The notes: generated by a model not told the origin, from the sequence alone. A DNA stretch of 64,000 nucleotides from Tragulus kanchil (GCA_022376925.1 JAIOJX010000031.1:142680854-142744853), one strand, 5' to 3'. Shown: positions 33,663 to 45,786, counted from the first letter of the stretch. A program made the numbers and translations.

Positions 33663-35447
33663 TTTCCTTAAAAGGCTAGTATGCCAGCAACAGCCTTTCT
33701 CAGAGTCAGCAGCGTCTTAGCCCCAAGGAAACAGTGAGCAAGCCTGTGTCAATGTGAGTATGGCGTATAGACTGGCCTCTCTGGGTGAACCCATTCTTGA
33801 GCTCCTCTTTGCTAGTAAATGCCTGCCGGTGCTGCTCCAGAGCCCTGGGGGGGCCTCCTCCAGACTCCACTAGCCAGCCTGCAGTCTTCGAGGGGAGCTG
33901 CGTGCCTCTACTCCACCATCAACTACTGTAAGGGTGAAGTTGCTACAAGCTCTGAGCATCACCAAGAAGTCAAGAAACAGTGCGCCTGCGGCAGTTTCTA
34001 GATCCCCAGAGGCACGGAGAGACCCTGCAAGGAGTCCAAGCCCATCTCTGACCTGGGTGCGCACCGGGCCCACCTTCTTTTGGGTTGCTGTTCCTGGGAG
34101 CGGCAGGAGGGAACTAGATGTATGAGACGGGGCCACACTCGGCAAGCAAAGAAAATGCCTCCTGGTTCAAGCAGGATTTCTTTACAAATTCCTTCATTTC
34201 ACCTCCCCGAATCTGACGCTGAATTTTGTCAGTTTATAAATTTGCACTACAGTTTGGCACTGGGAAGGGGTGGGGGCGCGGATAATCAAACCTGCGGGCG
34301 TTTTACACACAGACACTGAAAAATAAAGACCATTAGCAAAAAGTATAATTAAATTAAAATGCCAACGTGCCAAAGAAGCTCGGTAAATGGGAAATACATC
34401 AAACTGCGATAATACAAATGGGCTATTTCTCAAGGTGTGAGGACGTCGGTGGAATCAACTCTGATAATTTGCTGACTTTTTATGCTGCAGGTAGTCGCCA
34501 CTTAAAACATAAATCACCACAATAACACCCACAACCGTGTCGTGTGTGTACAATTGTCTAACTGTGTTAGTACCACAAATGTGGGAGCCCTAAGGACTGG
34601 CAGACATACAAAAGTCACTTAAAACCAAATTTCTCCGTTTGGGTGAGTTGGCCAGCCCCCAAATCCCAGTAGAAGTTTTTATTAGTCACCGGATCTACTT
34701 TTTTAGGTCCATTCAGCCTGATTTATTTTGAATGTGTGTTTGCCAGTTACGTTTAACATAGCCAGTTAACGATAGCCGAATATTCTCTAAAAGCAATCTC
34801 ATCATGAGGCCACAGTTCTTTGTAGAATATTGAAAATTACTTTTGGCATGCAAGTTCGTTTTGTTAATTCCTCTTTTAGTGCACAAATAACCTTTGAAAA
34901 CCTGCTTCTAGGTGTTTATGTGTCAGGACAGTATCAAAAATTATTCAATTGCCAAGTCCCATGTCAACACTTCGGGGTCCAGAGCCTTGGAGAACGCTGA
35001 TTCTCACGACTCTGCTGCCCTCTAGTGGACCCTTGGCAAATGCTCGCCCTCATTTCCATGTATTTATTTCAACCAAGCAGGCAATGGCAGGCACTCCTAT
35101 TTGCATCTCACCATGAAGGTAAGTGGCACTTTAGAAGTGGTAAAACATAAACAAGAAAACAGGGACCCAACTGAAACCCCTTGGGGGAACACTTAACAAA
35201 GGTGAAGCTGTCAAATATTTTCTAAGAACCCATCCATTTAAAAACAGTCACCTGTGGCTACAGCCATGCCTTAGGAACAAAAGACTGCAGCTCCCCAGTG
35301 CTCAGGAGATGGGTTGATCATACACTCCCTGACCTCAAGAAGTTTGGAAAGGGCTCAGACTCTCCTTCCTTGAGTCACAGGGCACAGACCAGAATGTCAG
35401 AGGGAAAAAAGAACATTTGAAGCTCACTCATTTTTAATGAGATACAA
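33663..35447. other. Long repeat-poor stretch, possible conserved non-coding DNA
   Basis: About 1.8 kb without any transposon that I recognise, unusual for this window. Bases 34440-34960 look like non-degenerate, homeodomain-site-rich sequence (gtttttattagtcaccggat, ttcagcctgatttattttga, gttttgttaattcctctttt). Open frames near 33819-34433 overlap on both strands and look like chance. No gene is called. Confidence 0.3.
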
Positions 35448-35478
35448 AAAGATGAGGATCATAGGACACTAACCACTT

Positions 35479-35748
35479 ATTTTTTTTCTTTTTTTGGTCA
35501 GTTCTATTGATCTTTCATTTATTTATCTTTGTTCTTTGGCCTGTGTGGGCCGCCCACTGCAGTGGCCCCTCTCGTCGCAGAGCACTGGCTCTGGGCGCAT
35601 GCACTCTAAAGCACCGGCTCGGTAGTTGGACACATGGGTCCAGCCACTCGCTCCGCGGCACGTGGGATCTTCCCAGGCCAGGGATCGAACCGGCGCCCCT
35701 TGCACTGCAAGGCGGTGTCCTTACCCACTGGGCCACCAGGGAAGCCCA
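35479..35748 (-). mobile_element. CHR-2-type SINE
   Basis: Antisense: T-rich tail at left, ttggcctgtgtgggccgccc, gatcgaaccggcgccccttg (reverse B box), ending gccaccagggaagccc. The flanks aggacactaaccactt and aggacaccactttt may be an imperfect target-site duplication. Confidence 0.9.
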
Positions 35749-36010
35749 GGACACCACTTTTATGTGGAGTCTAAAAACAATACAACAAACGAGTGAGTAT
35801 AACAAAACAGACTCACAGATACAGAGAATCAACTAGAGGTTTCCAGTGCAGACAGGGAAGGGGCAACACAGGGCTAGGAGAGTGGGTGGTACGCATTCCT
35901 GGGTATAAGATAGACTGAAGAATACAACACAGGGAATATCGTTAATGTTCTGTAGTAGCCATGAATGGAAAGTAGCCTTTTAAAAGAATATACAATTTAA
36001 AAAATAAATA
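35749..36010 (+). mobile_element. L1 3' untranslated end
   Basis: cttttatgtggagtctaaaa, caaaacagactcacagatac, gaggtttccagtgcagacag and tgttctgtagtagccatgaa, then an A-rich end near 36000. Matches the L1 3'-UTR order, and is 5'-truncated at the CHR element. Confidence 0.75.
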
Positions 36011-36498
36011 AAACAGAGCAAAACAATAAAGAGTTCACTCACCTGAATGTTTCTCACATTGGACAATCTCAAGTAAATATTCAAATTCTTAGTTGAGTTA
36101 AACCAAAATTATCATATAAATCAGAACGCAGTTGGTAAGCAGTTGTGACAATCACATGTAATTGACAGGTGATTTCATTTCCATAATCATCTGATGAGAG
36201 GGCAGAACCCTAGAGAGGGCGGCAGGCTTGCTGGGAGCCTGCAGCTAATGGCTGGCAGGGCTCTGACCGGAACCCAGGTCTCCTGATCCACAGCCCAGGG
36301 CTCCCCCTGACGCTTCCCCACCCTCTACAATAGCAGCAGGTCTTGAACACATTTTCATCATCAGTCACAATGGACATCATGAGTCCCCGTGACAACTGAG
36401 AGCCCAATTATCGAAATGTGTGACTTCATTGCTTTTTACAGATAGAGTGGATCTACATTTATTCCTATAACAAAATCACTCTCACTAGTAACCTACGT
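36011..36498. other. Unassigned stretch
   Basis: No repeat or gene recognised. Repeated at 37114-37600. Confidence 0.5.
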
Positions 36499-36543
36499 TG
36501 TTCAGTCCTTCAGTTATGTCTAACTCTTGTGACCCCATGGACT
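36499..36543 (-). mobile_element. Bov-tA SINE, 45-base stub at junction
   Basis: Begins ttgttcagtccttcagt like the full element at 37601 and stops at catggact, where the next contig copy starts. Confidence 0.75.
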
Positions 36544-36581
36544 CAGTTACAAAGATGAGGATCATAGGACACTAACCACTT

Positions 36582-36851
36582 ATTTTTTTTCTTTTTTTGG
36601 TCAGTTCTATTGATCTTTCATTTATTTATCTTTGTTCTTTGGCCTGTGTGGGCCGCCCACTGCAGTGGCCCCTCTCGTCGCAGAGCACTGGCTCTGGGCG
36701 CATGCACTCTAAAGCACCGGCTCGGTAGTTGGACACATGGGTCCAGCCACTCGCTCCGCGGCACGTGGGATCTTCCCAGGCCAGGGATCGAACCGGCGCC
36801 CCTTGCACTGCAAGGCAGTGTCCTTACCCACTGAGCCACCAGGGAAGCCCA
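36582..36851 (-). mobile_element. CHR-2-type SINE, duplicate copy
   Basis: Second copy of 35479-35748, differing at two positions (aaggcagtg, actgagcc). Confidence 0.9.
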
Positions 36852-37113
36852 GGACACCACTTTTATGTGGAGTCTAAAAACAATACAACAAACGAGTGAG
36901 TATAACAAAACAGACTCACAGATACAGAGAATCAACTAGAGGTTTCCAGTGCAGACAGGGAAGGGGCAACACAGGGCTAGGAGAGTGGGTGGTACGCATT
37001 CCTGGGTATAAGATAGACTGAAGAATACAACACAGGGAATATCGTTAATGTTCTGTAGTAGCCATGAATGGAAAGTAGCCTTTTAAAAGAATATACAATT
37101 TAAAAAATAAATA
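36852..37113 (+). mobile_element. L1 3' untranslated end, duplicate copy
   Basis: Second copy of 35749-36010. Confidence 0.75.
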
Positions 37114-37600
37114 AAACAGAGCAAAACAATAAAGAGTTCACTCACCTGAATGTTTCTCACATTGGACAATCTCAAGTAAATATTCAAATTCTTAGTTGAG
37201 TTAAACCAAAATTATCATATAAATCAGAACGCAGTTGGTAAGCAGTTGTGACAATCACATGTAATTGACAGGTGATTTCATTTCCATAATCATCTGATGA
37301 GAGGGCAGAACCCTAGAGAGGGCGGCAGGCTTGCTGGGAGCCTGCAGCTAATGGCTGGCAGGGCTCTGACCGGAACCCAGGTCTCCTGATCCACAGCCCA
37401 GGGCTCCCCCTGACGCTTCCCCACCCTCTACAATAGCAGCAGGTCTTGAACACATTTTCATCATCAGTCACAATGGACATCATGAGTCCCCGTGACAACT
37501 GAGAGCCCAATTATCGAAATGTGTGACTTCATTGCTTTTTACAGATAGAGTGGATCTACATTTATTCCTATAACAAAATCACTCTCACTAGTAACCTACG

Positions 37601-37804
37601 TTGTTCAGTCCTTCAGTCATGTTTGACTCTTTGCGACCCCATGGACTGTAGCCCACCAGGCTCCTCTGTCCATGGAATTCTCCAGGCAAGAACACTAGAG
37701 TGGCTTGCCCTTTTCTCCTCCGGGGGATCTTCCCGACCCAGGGGGGATCCCATTCTCTTGCATCGGCCAGGCAGATTCTCTACCACTGAGCCACAGGGAA
37801 TCCC
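37601..37804 (-). mobile_element. Bov-tA SINE
   Basis: Antisense copy from ttgttcagtccttcagtcat to accactgagccacagggaat, with an irregular G-rich patch (cccaggggggatcccat) in the B-box region. Confidence 0.92.
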
Positions 37805-39525
37805 AACGGTTCCTATATAGACCCTATCTCACCAAGTGGTATAAACTTATCTGTTGAGTCTGGGCTGCTGTGCCCCTAACTTACCTGAACAGAAGGTAAG
37901 AGTGGGAAGGCGTAGTGAGAGTAGGTCTTCAGTGCTGTCCTAAAACAGCACCCAGTGAGAGTCCTTCAGCCCAGCCTGGGGCTCTGTTCACAGTCCCAAG
38001 CCCTTCTGCTTCCGTCAGCTCTTGGAGCTAAACCCAGAGGACTCTGGGTGCCCAGGAAGCATCCTCTTGCTTCCCCACTGCCACAGCATGTCAGTCGGGT
38101 GCACAGAAAATAGTGGGTGCAACGAGACAGTAAGAAATATACACACATGTACAGAGACAGAGAGAAAGGATGGGAGTGGGAAGCTTCAGACTTCTTGGGT
38201 CGAGGCCCTGAACACACTCACCAGTCTGCTTTTATGGAGAGCTTAAGCATCCAGGTGTTTGCACGCAATGATATTAACATGGGCTGGGAGTCAGTCACAG
38301 CCCTGGTCAATAATTACCCTCGTGACTCTAAGTTGCTTAGGTTATCTCCTTAATGAAAAGGGCACACTACAGCTAGGGAGCAACTAGACCCACAAAAAGT
38401 TAAGGAGTCTGTCCTGCGTGTGCACGCAGCGTTCTAACGTGTGCTGACCCGGCGTTCCAAAGTCCACCACAGATCTCCCACCTGTTGCTGATCAGTATGA
38501 CCCCAGCTAATGAGCCCATGTGAATTGAATCAACTTGTTTTATGTCTTAGTTCTTTCATTTCCAAGATGTTTTTCTCTTGGCTCAGCCAAAGCTGCGAAA
38601 ACCTCCACTGGTTTGTTTCCCCACACTCCACCGCAGACTGCTGTCTCTTCCCAGACATCTCATGCTGTTATGCCCACTCTGGAAGTTTGTCTCCCCTGCC
38701 TGCCTGCATAGGAGCACAGTTCTCTTTGGCTCGTGTCTCCTAAACCATGTGGTGCTTCCATGGCCGCCATCCCCACCCCCTTCTCCCAGGACCTGATTTA
38801 TGTGACAAAGAAGAGGTCTATTGATCAATGACCCACCAGTATCAAAGTCACCTGATACATTACTTAAATCAGTCTCTCCTGAACTGAGGATACCCCAGTG
38901 AACAAGGCTGACTGGGTGTCTGTGGGGCTCACAACCCAGAAACAATGACACCATGAAATAAGCAACATGTGTGCAAAAATGACCTCCAGAATGAGGGGCA
39001 GGTGAGGGATGGAGGAGGGACATGATTACCGACTGGGGAGTGGGCAGAAGTCTTTTCAAGAAAGGATGTTTTGAGCAGAGGTTTACCTAAGTGTCCAAGC
39101 AGGAATGCATTTCCTAGTCCTGGAGTCGAATTTCTACTAAACCAGACCACCTATTCTTCTAAACAGCAGAAACAGAACACCATCCACTCAAGCACTGGCC
39201 ATCTTAGGAGTCATGAAAGCAGGACAGTGATCAGTTACAGGGATATATGTGCAGTACAGCATAGAAACAGCTAATATTCCAAAATATGAAAGGACTCATA
39301 TGCCCTGGGTAGGAGGGATGTTCTAAGATGTAAGTCATCCATCAAGCAGGATGAGGAGGGAAAGTAAAGCTGACACCATGGTCCTAAAACCCTCCTGTAT
39401 GATGACTCCCAGTCTCTGGAAAGCACAGACCCCCCCATCTTGGCTACTGGGCTCCCACTGAGGCCTCTGGCTCGGCACTTTGCCTTTAGTATGCACCCAC
39501 CATGAGGCTGAAGGAAGTGGTCACA
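37805..39525. other. Unassigned stretch
   Basis: No named repeat or gene. Bases 38890-39080 (aacaaggctgactgggtgtc, ttttgagcagaggtttacct) resemble an old LINE-type fragment, too diverged to call. A 158-codon minus frame at 38583-39059 has no domain and overlaps other frames. Confidence 0.45.
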
Positions 39526-40224
39526 CCACACCAATGTAGGTGACCATCTATATATGACAGCTCTGGCTCAGAAAAGAACTCTTGTCTAAGCTAAGCCTTG
39601 GCCTTTGTGAAAGAGAAGTCACCTTCCCACATTAATCCCCTGTCCAGGTATATAATGCCAATATTGATGGGGCTCAGGTCACCTAGACAGGTGAAATGAG
39701 CTGCAGTAGGCATGGTTCTTCCCTTGCAAAGGAAATATATTCTCTCCCATTATTTTGTTTTCTCTCGTGTTGCTTCATTGTTCTGTATTTTATAAGAACA
39801 ATGGGAACATTAAAATGTACTTTCCTCTTTACTATTAGCTTGTATAAGCATCACAGTAAATGGAAGCTTGTTTTATGTCCCTGAGGCCAGAAAACCACAG
39901 GTGTAAAGGGGGTGCTGAGGTATTGGAGAGCACACACCCCCATTGAAAGAGCGAGAAGCTGAAGCCAACTTTTCCCCTCTTGGGAATGTAGACCTAGTGC
40001 TGCCAAACTGTGCAATTTTTCAAGAGAAGTTAGAATATATTCTTGTGACATATCTTGATATTTAAATATCTGCAGTGAATTCATCCCATTTTAAAACTTT
40101 ATGCAGGAAGCATGGGACACATCTTTGGACCAGATCGAAGGCATGAACCAGCAATTTAGAAATGGACTTCTAATCGTATGTTCCCTCACTTAGGGAAAGA
40201 GAGCTCAGAAACCCCTGCCTGGAA

Positions 40225-40335
40225 GTCCAGAGACCTGCATTGAAGGCTTCATCCTAAAATAACTCTGTGCAAATGTGGGCAAGTGGCCATCCTTCTCTGA
40301 TCTTCTGCTTCATTCTGAGTATGAGACTTAGATGC
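40225..40335 (+). mobile_element. MIR SINE fragment
   Basis: ccagagacctgcattgaagg, gtgcaaatgtgggcaagtgg, catccttctctgatcttctg and cttcattctgagtatgagac follow the MIR order. Confidence 0.6.
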
Positions 40336-41348
40336 AACCGAGTTTGTTCTTATATACACAACTTTTAAGAGTTTTAACAGCTATAACAAATAGACCCTGA
40401 AATGTTATGTGGCTTAAAAAAATATAGAAGCTTCTTTCTCACCCACCTTATAATCCAGGGGGGGACAACTGACAGCTTTCTTCCATTCTGTGATTCAGAG
40501 ACTGTCCCTCTTGTCTGTAAGCCATCTCCTAGCCTTGCTAGGATTTGTATATAAGGGGAGCCGTATTATGGAGAAAGTATATAGCTGTTTCTTAGAAGTT
40601 ATGGCCTAAAATCAGCACATCCAATTTGTTCATAGATGCTGTGGATGAGAACCAGACACAGAGCCACACCAATGTAGGTGACCATCTATATATGACAGCT
40701 CTGGCTAAAAAGTTTTAAGCCTTGGCCTTTGTGAAAGAGAAGTCACCTTCCCACATTAATCCCCTGTCCAGGTATATAATGCCAATATTGATGGGGCTCA
40801 GGTCACCTAGACAGGTGAAATGAGCTGCAGTAGGCATGGTTCTTCCCTTGCAAAGGAAATATATTCTCTCCCATTATTTTGTTTTCTCTCGTGTTGCTTC
40901 ATTGTTCTGTATTTTATAAGAACAATGGGAACATTAAAATGTACTTTCCTCTTTACTATTAGCTTGTATAAGCATCACAGTAAATGGAAGCTTGTTTTAT
41001 GTCCCTGAGGCCAGAAAACCACAGGTGTAAAGGGGGTGCTGAGGTATTGGAGAGCACACACCCCCATTGAAAGAGTGAGAAGCTGAAGCCAACTTTTCCC
41101 CTCTTGGGAATGTAGACCTAGTGCTGCCAAACTGTGCAATTTTTCAAGAGAAGTTAGAATATATTCTTGTGACATATCTTGATATTTAAATATCTGCAGT
41201 GAATTCATCCCATTTTAAAACTTTATGCAGGAAGCATGGGACACATCTTTGGACCAGATCGAAGGCATGAACCAGCAATTTAGAAATGGACTTCTAATCG
41301 TATGTTCCCTCACTTAGGGAAAGAGAGCTCAGAAACCCCTGCCTGGAA

Positions 41349-41459
41349 GTCCAGAGACCTGCATTGAAGGCTTCATCCTAAAATAACTCTGTGCAAATGT
41401 GGGCAAGTGGCCATCCTTCTCTGATCTTCTGCTTCATTCTGAGTATGAGACTTAGATGC
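41349..41459 (+). mobile_element. MIR SINE fragment, duplicate copy
   Basis: Second copy of 40225-40335. Confidence 0.6.
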
Positions 41460-42386
41460 AACCGAGCTTGTTCTTATATACACAACTTTTAAGAGTTTTA
41501 ACAGCTATAACAAATAGACCCTGAAATGTTATGTGGCTTAAAAAAATATAGAAGCTTCTTTCTCACCCACCTTATAATCCAGGGGGGGACAACTGACAGC
41601 TTTCTTCCATTCTGTGATTCAGAGACTGTCCCTCTTGTCTGTAAGCCATCTCCTAGCCTTGCTAGGATTTGTATCTAAGGGAAGCCGTATTATGGAGAAA
41701 GTATATAGCTGTTTCTTAGAAGTTATGGCCTAAAATCAGCACATCCAATTTGTTCATAGATGCTGTGGATGAGAACCAGACACAGAGCCACACCTGGATG
41801 CCAAGGGAATGGTGAGCACACTGTGGGAGTGGAGACTGTCTTTGGTGGACCTCCAGTATCCTTTGTCATGCTTCGAGTAAAATGCCGCTATGAGTCCAGC
41901 ACTTAAGGCAGTTACACATGGAGGTGCACTCACACATCATATATGTGCTATTTATTTACATCTTCAGTTCCTAAAACTTATTTTGCTAAAAACTAGGTAT
42001 TCCTGAGGCTTTTCTCCTAAAATTTTATTTTTATTTGGACTCTGTACTGTGCTGTGAGATGTGGGTCTGTCTTCACCATCTACTGGCAGGGAACACTGGC
42101 CAAGTCAGTCAAAGTCCCTCAGCGCCCAGTTCCTCAAAATGACATCATGGATGTTCCACAAATGATACTCCAATCCACATAGATCGAGAAAAATTATAGC
42201 ATGGAGTAGTGTCTGGAGTCTTCTCCTTAAATACACCAAGCCATACGAACTGAAAGATGCTACCCGTGAAAGAGGTCAGAAATTAAGGCCATGTGAGCCT
42301 TCAGACTCCCACTTATAAGCCAGAGCATTCTCTCTCCTATAACCAGAGCACCAGAAAGCTTTCTGTCTTCTTCTTAGTCAATGTTT

Positions 42387-42601
42387 GTTGCTGTTGTTTA
42401 GTCACTGAGTCATGTTCAACTCTTTGTGTCCTCATAGACTACAGCCCGCCAGGTTCCTCTGACCATGGAATTCTCCACACAGGAATACCAGAGTGGGTGG
42501 CCATTTCCCTCTCCAGGGGATCTTCCTGAGCCAGGAACCTGCATCTCCTATGTCTCCTGAACTGACAGGCAGTCTTTACCACTGAGCCACCCGGGAAGCA
42601 C
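42387..42601 (-). mobile_element. Bov-tA SINE
   Basis: Antisense copy with gttgctgttgtttagtcact, ctacagcccgccaggttcct and ccactgagccacccgggaag. Confidence 0.93.
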
Positions 42602-43440
42602 AGCTTGACCAGCTTTACTTCGGAGACTCAGTGAAACTCATTCAGGGCCCCGGGTTGACTGCCTGCTCCATAATCTAAATCCTTAAATGGCAGCGAGTAT
42701 GATGCCACCACAAAACACGATACTGGAAGCCCCCTATTGGGTATTATGGAGAAAGTATATAGCTGTTTCTTAGAAGTTATGGCCTAAAATCAGCACATCC
42801 AATTTGTTCATAGATGCTGTGGATGAGAACCAGACACAGAGCCACACCTGGATGCCAAGGGAATGGTGAGCACACTGTGGGAGTGGAGACTGTCTTTGGT
42901 GGACCTCCAGTATCCTTTGTCATGCTTCGAGTAAAATGCCGCTATGAGTCCAGCACTTAAGGCAGTTACACATGGAGGTGCACTCACACATCATATATGT
43001 GCTATTTATTTACATCTTCAGTTCCTAAAACTTATTTTGCTAAAAACTAGGTATTCCTGAGGCTTTTCTCCTAAAATTTTATTTTTATTTGGACTCTGTA
43101 CTGTGCTGTGAGATGTGGGTCTGTCTTCACCATCTACTGGCAGGGAACACTGGCCAAGTCAGTCAAAGTCCCTCAGCGCCCAGTTCCTCAAAATGACATC
43201 ATGGATGTTCCACAAATGATACTCCAATCCACATAGATCGAGAAAAATTATAGCATGGAGTAGTGTCTGGAGTCTTCTCCTTAAATACACCAAGCCATAC
43301 GAACTGAAAGATGCTACCCGTGAAAGAGGTCAGAAATTAAGGCCATGTGAGCCTTCAGACTCCCACTTATAAGCCAGAGCATTCTCTCTCCTATAACCAG
43401 AGCACCAGAAAGCTTTCTGTCTTCTTCTTAGTCAATGTTT

Positions 43441-43655
43441 GTTGCTGTTGTTTAGTCACTGAGTCATGTTCAACTCTTTGTGTCCTCATAGACTACAGCC
43501 CGCCAGGTTCCTCTGACCATGGAATTCTCCACACAGGAATACCAGAGTGGGTGGCCATTTCCCTCTCCAGGGGATCTTCCTGAGCCAGGAACCTGCATCT
43601 CCTATGTCTCCTGAACTGACAGGCAGTCTTTACCACTGAGCCACCCGGGAAGCAC
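43441..43655 (-). mobile_element. Bov-tA SINE, duplicate copy
   Basis: Second copy of 42387-42601. Confidence 0.93.
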
Positions 43656-43728
43656 AGCTTGACCAGCTTTACTTCGGAGACTCAGTGAAACTCATTCAGG
43701 GCCCCGGGTTGACTGCCTGCTCCATAAT

Positions 43729-44094
43729 CTAAATCCTTAAATGGCAGCGAGTATGATGCCACCACAAAAACACAAAAAAGATGGGAACAAAGGAACGCTG
43801 GTATTCCCAAATCAGCCCATCCTGCACATCAGGAGTGAGAATATTCTCTTCCAATTCAGAAAGCCGATGGACCCCTTCTCTCCAATCCAGCAGGAATGGA
43901 AATGAGGACTCTCCCCCAATCACTGTGACTATATGCTCAACTTGAAAGAAGAAATCAACGAATCCTGCTGCCTTCCACAAATCACCAGTGCCAACGGGAC
44001 AGACAGCATTCATCTTCTCACTCACAACAGCTGGCTTCTGAGGAACGGCCTCTGGGGATGATGGGGTGGCTGGGGTGTTCTGGGGGCCATTCAC
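43729..44094 (-). other. Open reading frame outside repeats, coding status doubtful
   Basis: A 121-codon minus-strand frame that lies mostly outside recognised repeats. It opens at a GTG rather than an ATG; the first ATG is 29 codons in (MNAVCPVGTGDLWK). The N-terminal 25 residues are rich in P, T and S, and the rest is mixed with no motif I recognise. Upstream the frame stays open for about a dozen codons to a stop, with an AG preceded by pyrimidines (acttccttccag) in between. The last 14 codons lie in duplicated sequence. It could be a decayed retrocopy or a chance frame. Confidence 0.15.
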
Positions 44095-44333
44095 TGACCA
44101 ACAGCTGTCCTTCAGGTTTACTGGAAGGAAGTTTTAATCAGGGTCGGACTGAACTTATTCTGTATGGGGTTAGGCCCAGGCATGTCCTGTTGGACAAGAG
44201 AAAGGCAGAGGAGGAGAATACAACAAACCGTGATGGAAAACTGTCTTTGGGCACAATGTATATGAAAAATTTAAACTCAGCTGTTGTCAGAATTCTCAAT
44301 GTATTTATCAGTTCCACTATTTAAAAAATAATA

Positions 44334-44670
44334 GGGACTTCCCTAGTGGTCCAGTGGTTAAGGGAGGCGAGAGGGAGGTTCCAAGGGAGGAGGCATATGT
44401 ACGCCTGTGGCCAATTCATGTTGCTGTATGGTAAAAGCCATCACAGTAGTGTGAAGAATGATCCTCAAATTAAAATAGAAAAAAAAAAGAATCCGCCTTG
44501 TCATGCAGGAGATGTGGGCTCGTTCCCTGACTGGAGCACTAAGATGATGCCTGCTGCCCCAACTATTCAGCCCGTGCACTCTGGAGCCTACATGCCACAG
44601 CTTGTGCTGCAACTAAGACCCAACACAGCCAAGTAAATGAATAAATATAAAAAAAAAAAAAAAAAAAAAA
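44334..44670 (+). mobile_element. CHR-1-type SINE, interrupted by an L1 end
   Basis: Head gggacttccctagtggtcca and ccagtggttaag, then an insertion, then aagaatccgccttgtcatgc, ttccctgactggagcactaa, ctgcaactaagacccaacac and a tail of more than 20 A. Confidence 0.85.
44363..44487 (+). mobile_element. Bovine-type L1 3' end inserted in the CHR-1 SINE
   Basis: gcgagagggaggttccaagg, aggaggcatatgtacgcctg, ccaattcatgttgctgtatg and cctcaaattaaaatag with a poly(A) end, the extreme 3' terminus of ruminant L1. It splits the SINE between ggttaag and aagaatcc, suggesting a very short target duplication (aag). Confidence 0.8.
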
Positions 44671-45436
44671 CCCAAAACCTTACCCAAATCTCTAATATCA
44701 TCATCCTAGGACAAGATTTGTGACGACACTCAGAAGGAGAAAGCAGCAAGAATGATGAATAAGTCAGGTATCACAGCCTTGGCTGCAGCAGGAACTCACC
44801 GAGAGGCTCTAGAAGGAAGCCAAGCCCAGCGCGGTGTTTGGGGAATGAATGAGGAAGACCATGAGCCAGGCCACCGGATCTAGTATCTGGGATGCAGAAC
44901 CCCAGCCCACCTGCCCAATAAGGACGTTAGCTCATTACTGAGCATCTCTGAGAGCCACAGAAACACGTGGCCTGGGCCCCGGGAAGTCCTCAGGGACAAA
45001 TTCCACTGTCGTTGGCACGGAGCCACAGCATAATTTGAATGCCACTTCTCTGGGCTTCTGCCAAGCCTCCATGTAATCCAAGAGTCAGTGAACAGAAATT
45101 GTTGATCTGGATCAAGAGAATTACAGAAGGCCCCACAGAGCAGGTAGGAAAAGAAATGGAAGCACAGGATGGGAGGGGAGAAGGAAAGGGAGAGGGAAAA
45201 ATGACTGCTGTACCCAGACTTCTCCACAATCAGCATCATTATCAGTTCTCAACAGGAATTCCAAACAATGGCCCATTCCCGGTAAGGATTCTCAGTCTTC
45301 ACTCATTGGTTCAACTTAGCTATCTTCGCATCCCCAAACAAACTTTGAAGCATTAAACTTTCAAAAGAAAATAACAGGACAATGAGTGAAAACTGATAAA
45401 GTCGGCCTTTAAGAGGTAGTTTGCTTGGTGTGCACC
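44671..45436. other. Unassigned stretch
   Basis: No repeat or gene recognised. Frames of about 105-119 codons on opposite strands overlap and look like chance. Confidence 0.5.
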
Positions 45437-45786
45437 TTTTTTAAAAAATTAATTAATTAATTTTTGGCTATTCTGGGTTTTCACTGCTGCCGCAGGCTCT
45501 TCTCTAGTTGAAAGGGGTGGGGGCTACTCTCTAGTTGAGGTGAGCAGGCTTTTGGTTGCGGTGACTTCTCTTGCTGCAGAACTTGGGCTCTAGGGCACAC
45601 GGGCTTCAGTAGTTGCGGCACATGGGCTCCATAGTTGCGGTTCTGAGGCTCTAGAGCACAGGCTCATAGTTGTGGCTCACGGGCTTAGCTGCTCTGCAGC
45701 ATGTGGGATCTTCCCAGAGCCGGGCTTGAACCCGTGTCTCCTGCATTGGCAGGTGAACTCTTCACCACTAAGCTACCAGGGAAGCC
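45437..45786 (-). mobile_element. CHR-1-type SINE
   Basis: Antisense, with an (AATT)n-rich tail at 45446-45471, body words cggtgacttctcttgctgca and gggcttagctgctctgcagc, and reverse head cttgaacccgtgtctcctgc followed by agctaccagggaagcc. Confidence 0.88.

Larger units (their letters stand above)
35448..37646. repeat. Tandem duplication, period 1103, junction near 36547
   Basis: Copy one 35448-36543, copy two 36551-37646. The first copy ends inside a Bov-tA whose last 30 bases are garbled (tatgtctaactcttgtgacc against catgtttgactctttgcgac). Two transitions lie in the CHR SINE. Confidence 0.93.
39526..41794. repeat. Tandem duplication, period 1124-1138, junction 40664-40670
   Basis: Copy one 39526-40670, copy two 40664-41794, sharing ccacacc at the join. 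Copy two has lost 14 bases just after its start (ggctaaaaagttttaagcc). Elsewhere single transitions such as gagcgagaag versus gagtgagaag. Confidence 0.93.
41687..43772. repeat. Tandem duplication, period 1054, junction near 42730
   Basis: Copy one 41687-42718, copy two 42741-43772. The first 108 bases also occur at 40562-40670, giving three copies. Copy one ends ccacaaaacacga where copy two has ccacaaaaacacaaa. Confidence 0.93.

Noticed and set aside
38583..39059. 158-codon minus-strand frame
   Set aside because: Other frames overlap it on both strands, it is low in informative motifs, and it partly covers an old repeat-like stretch.
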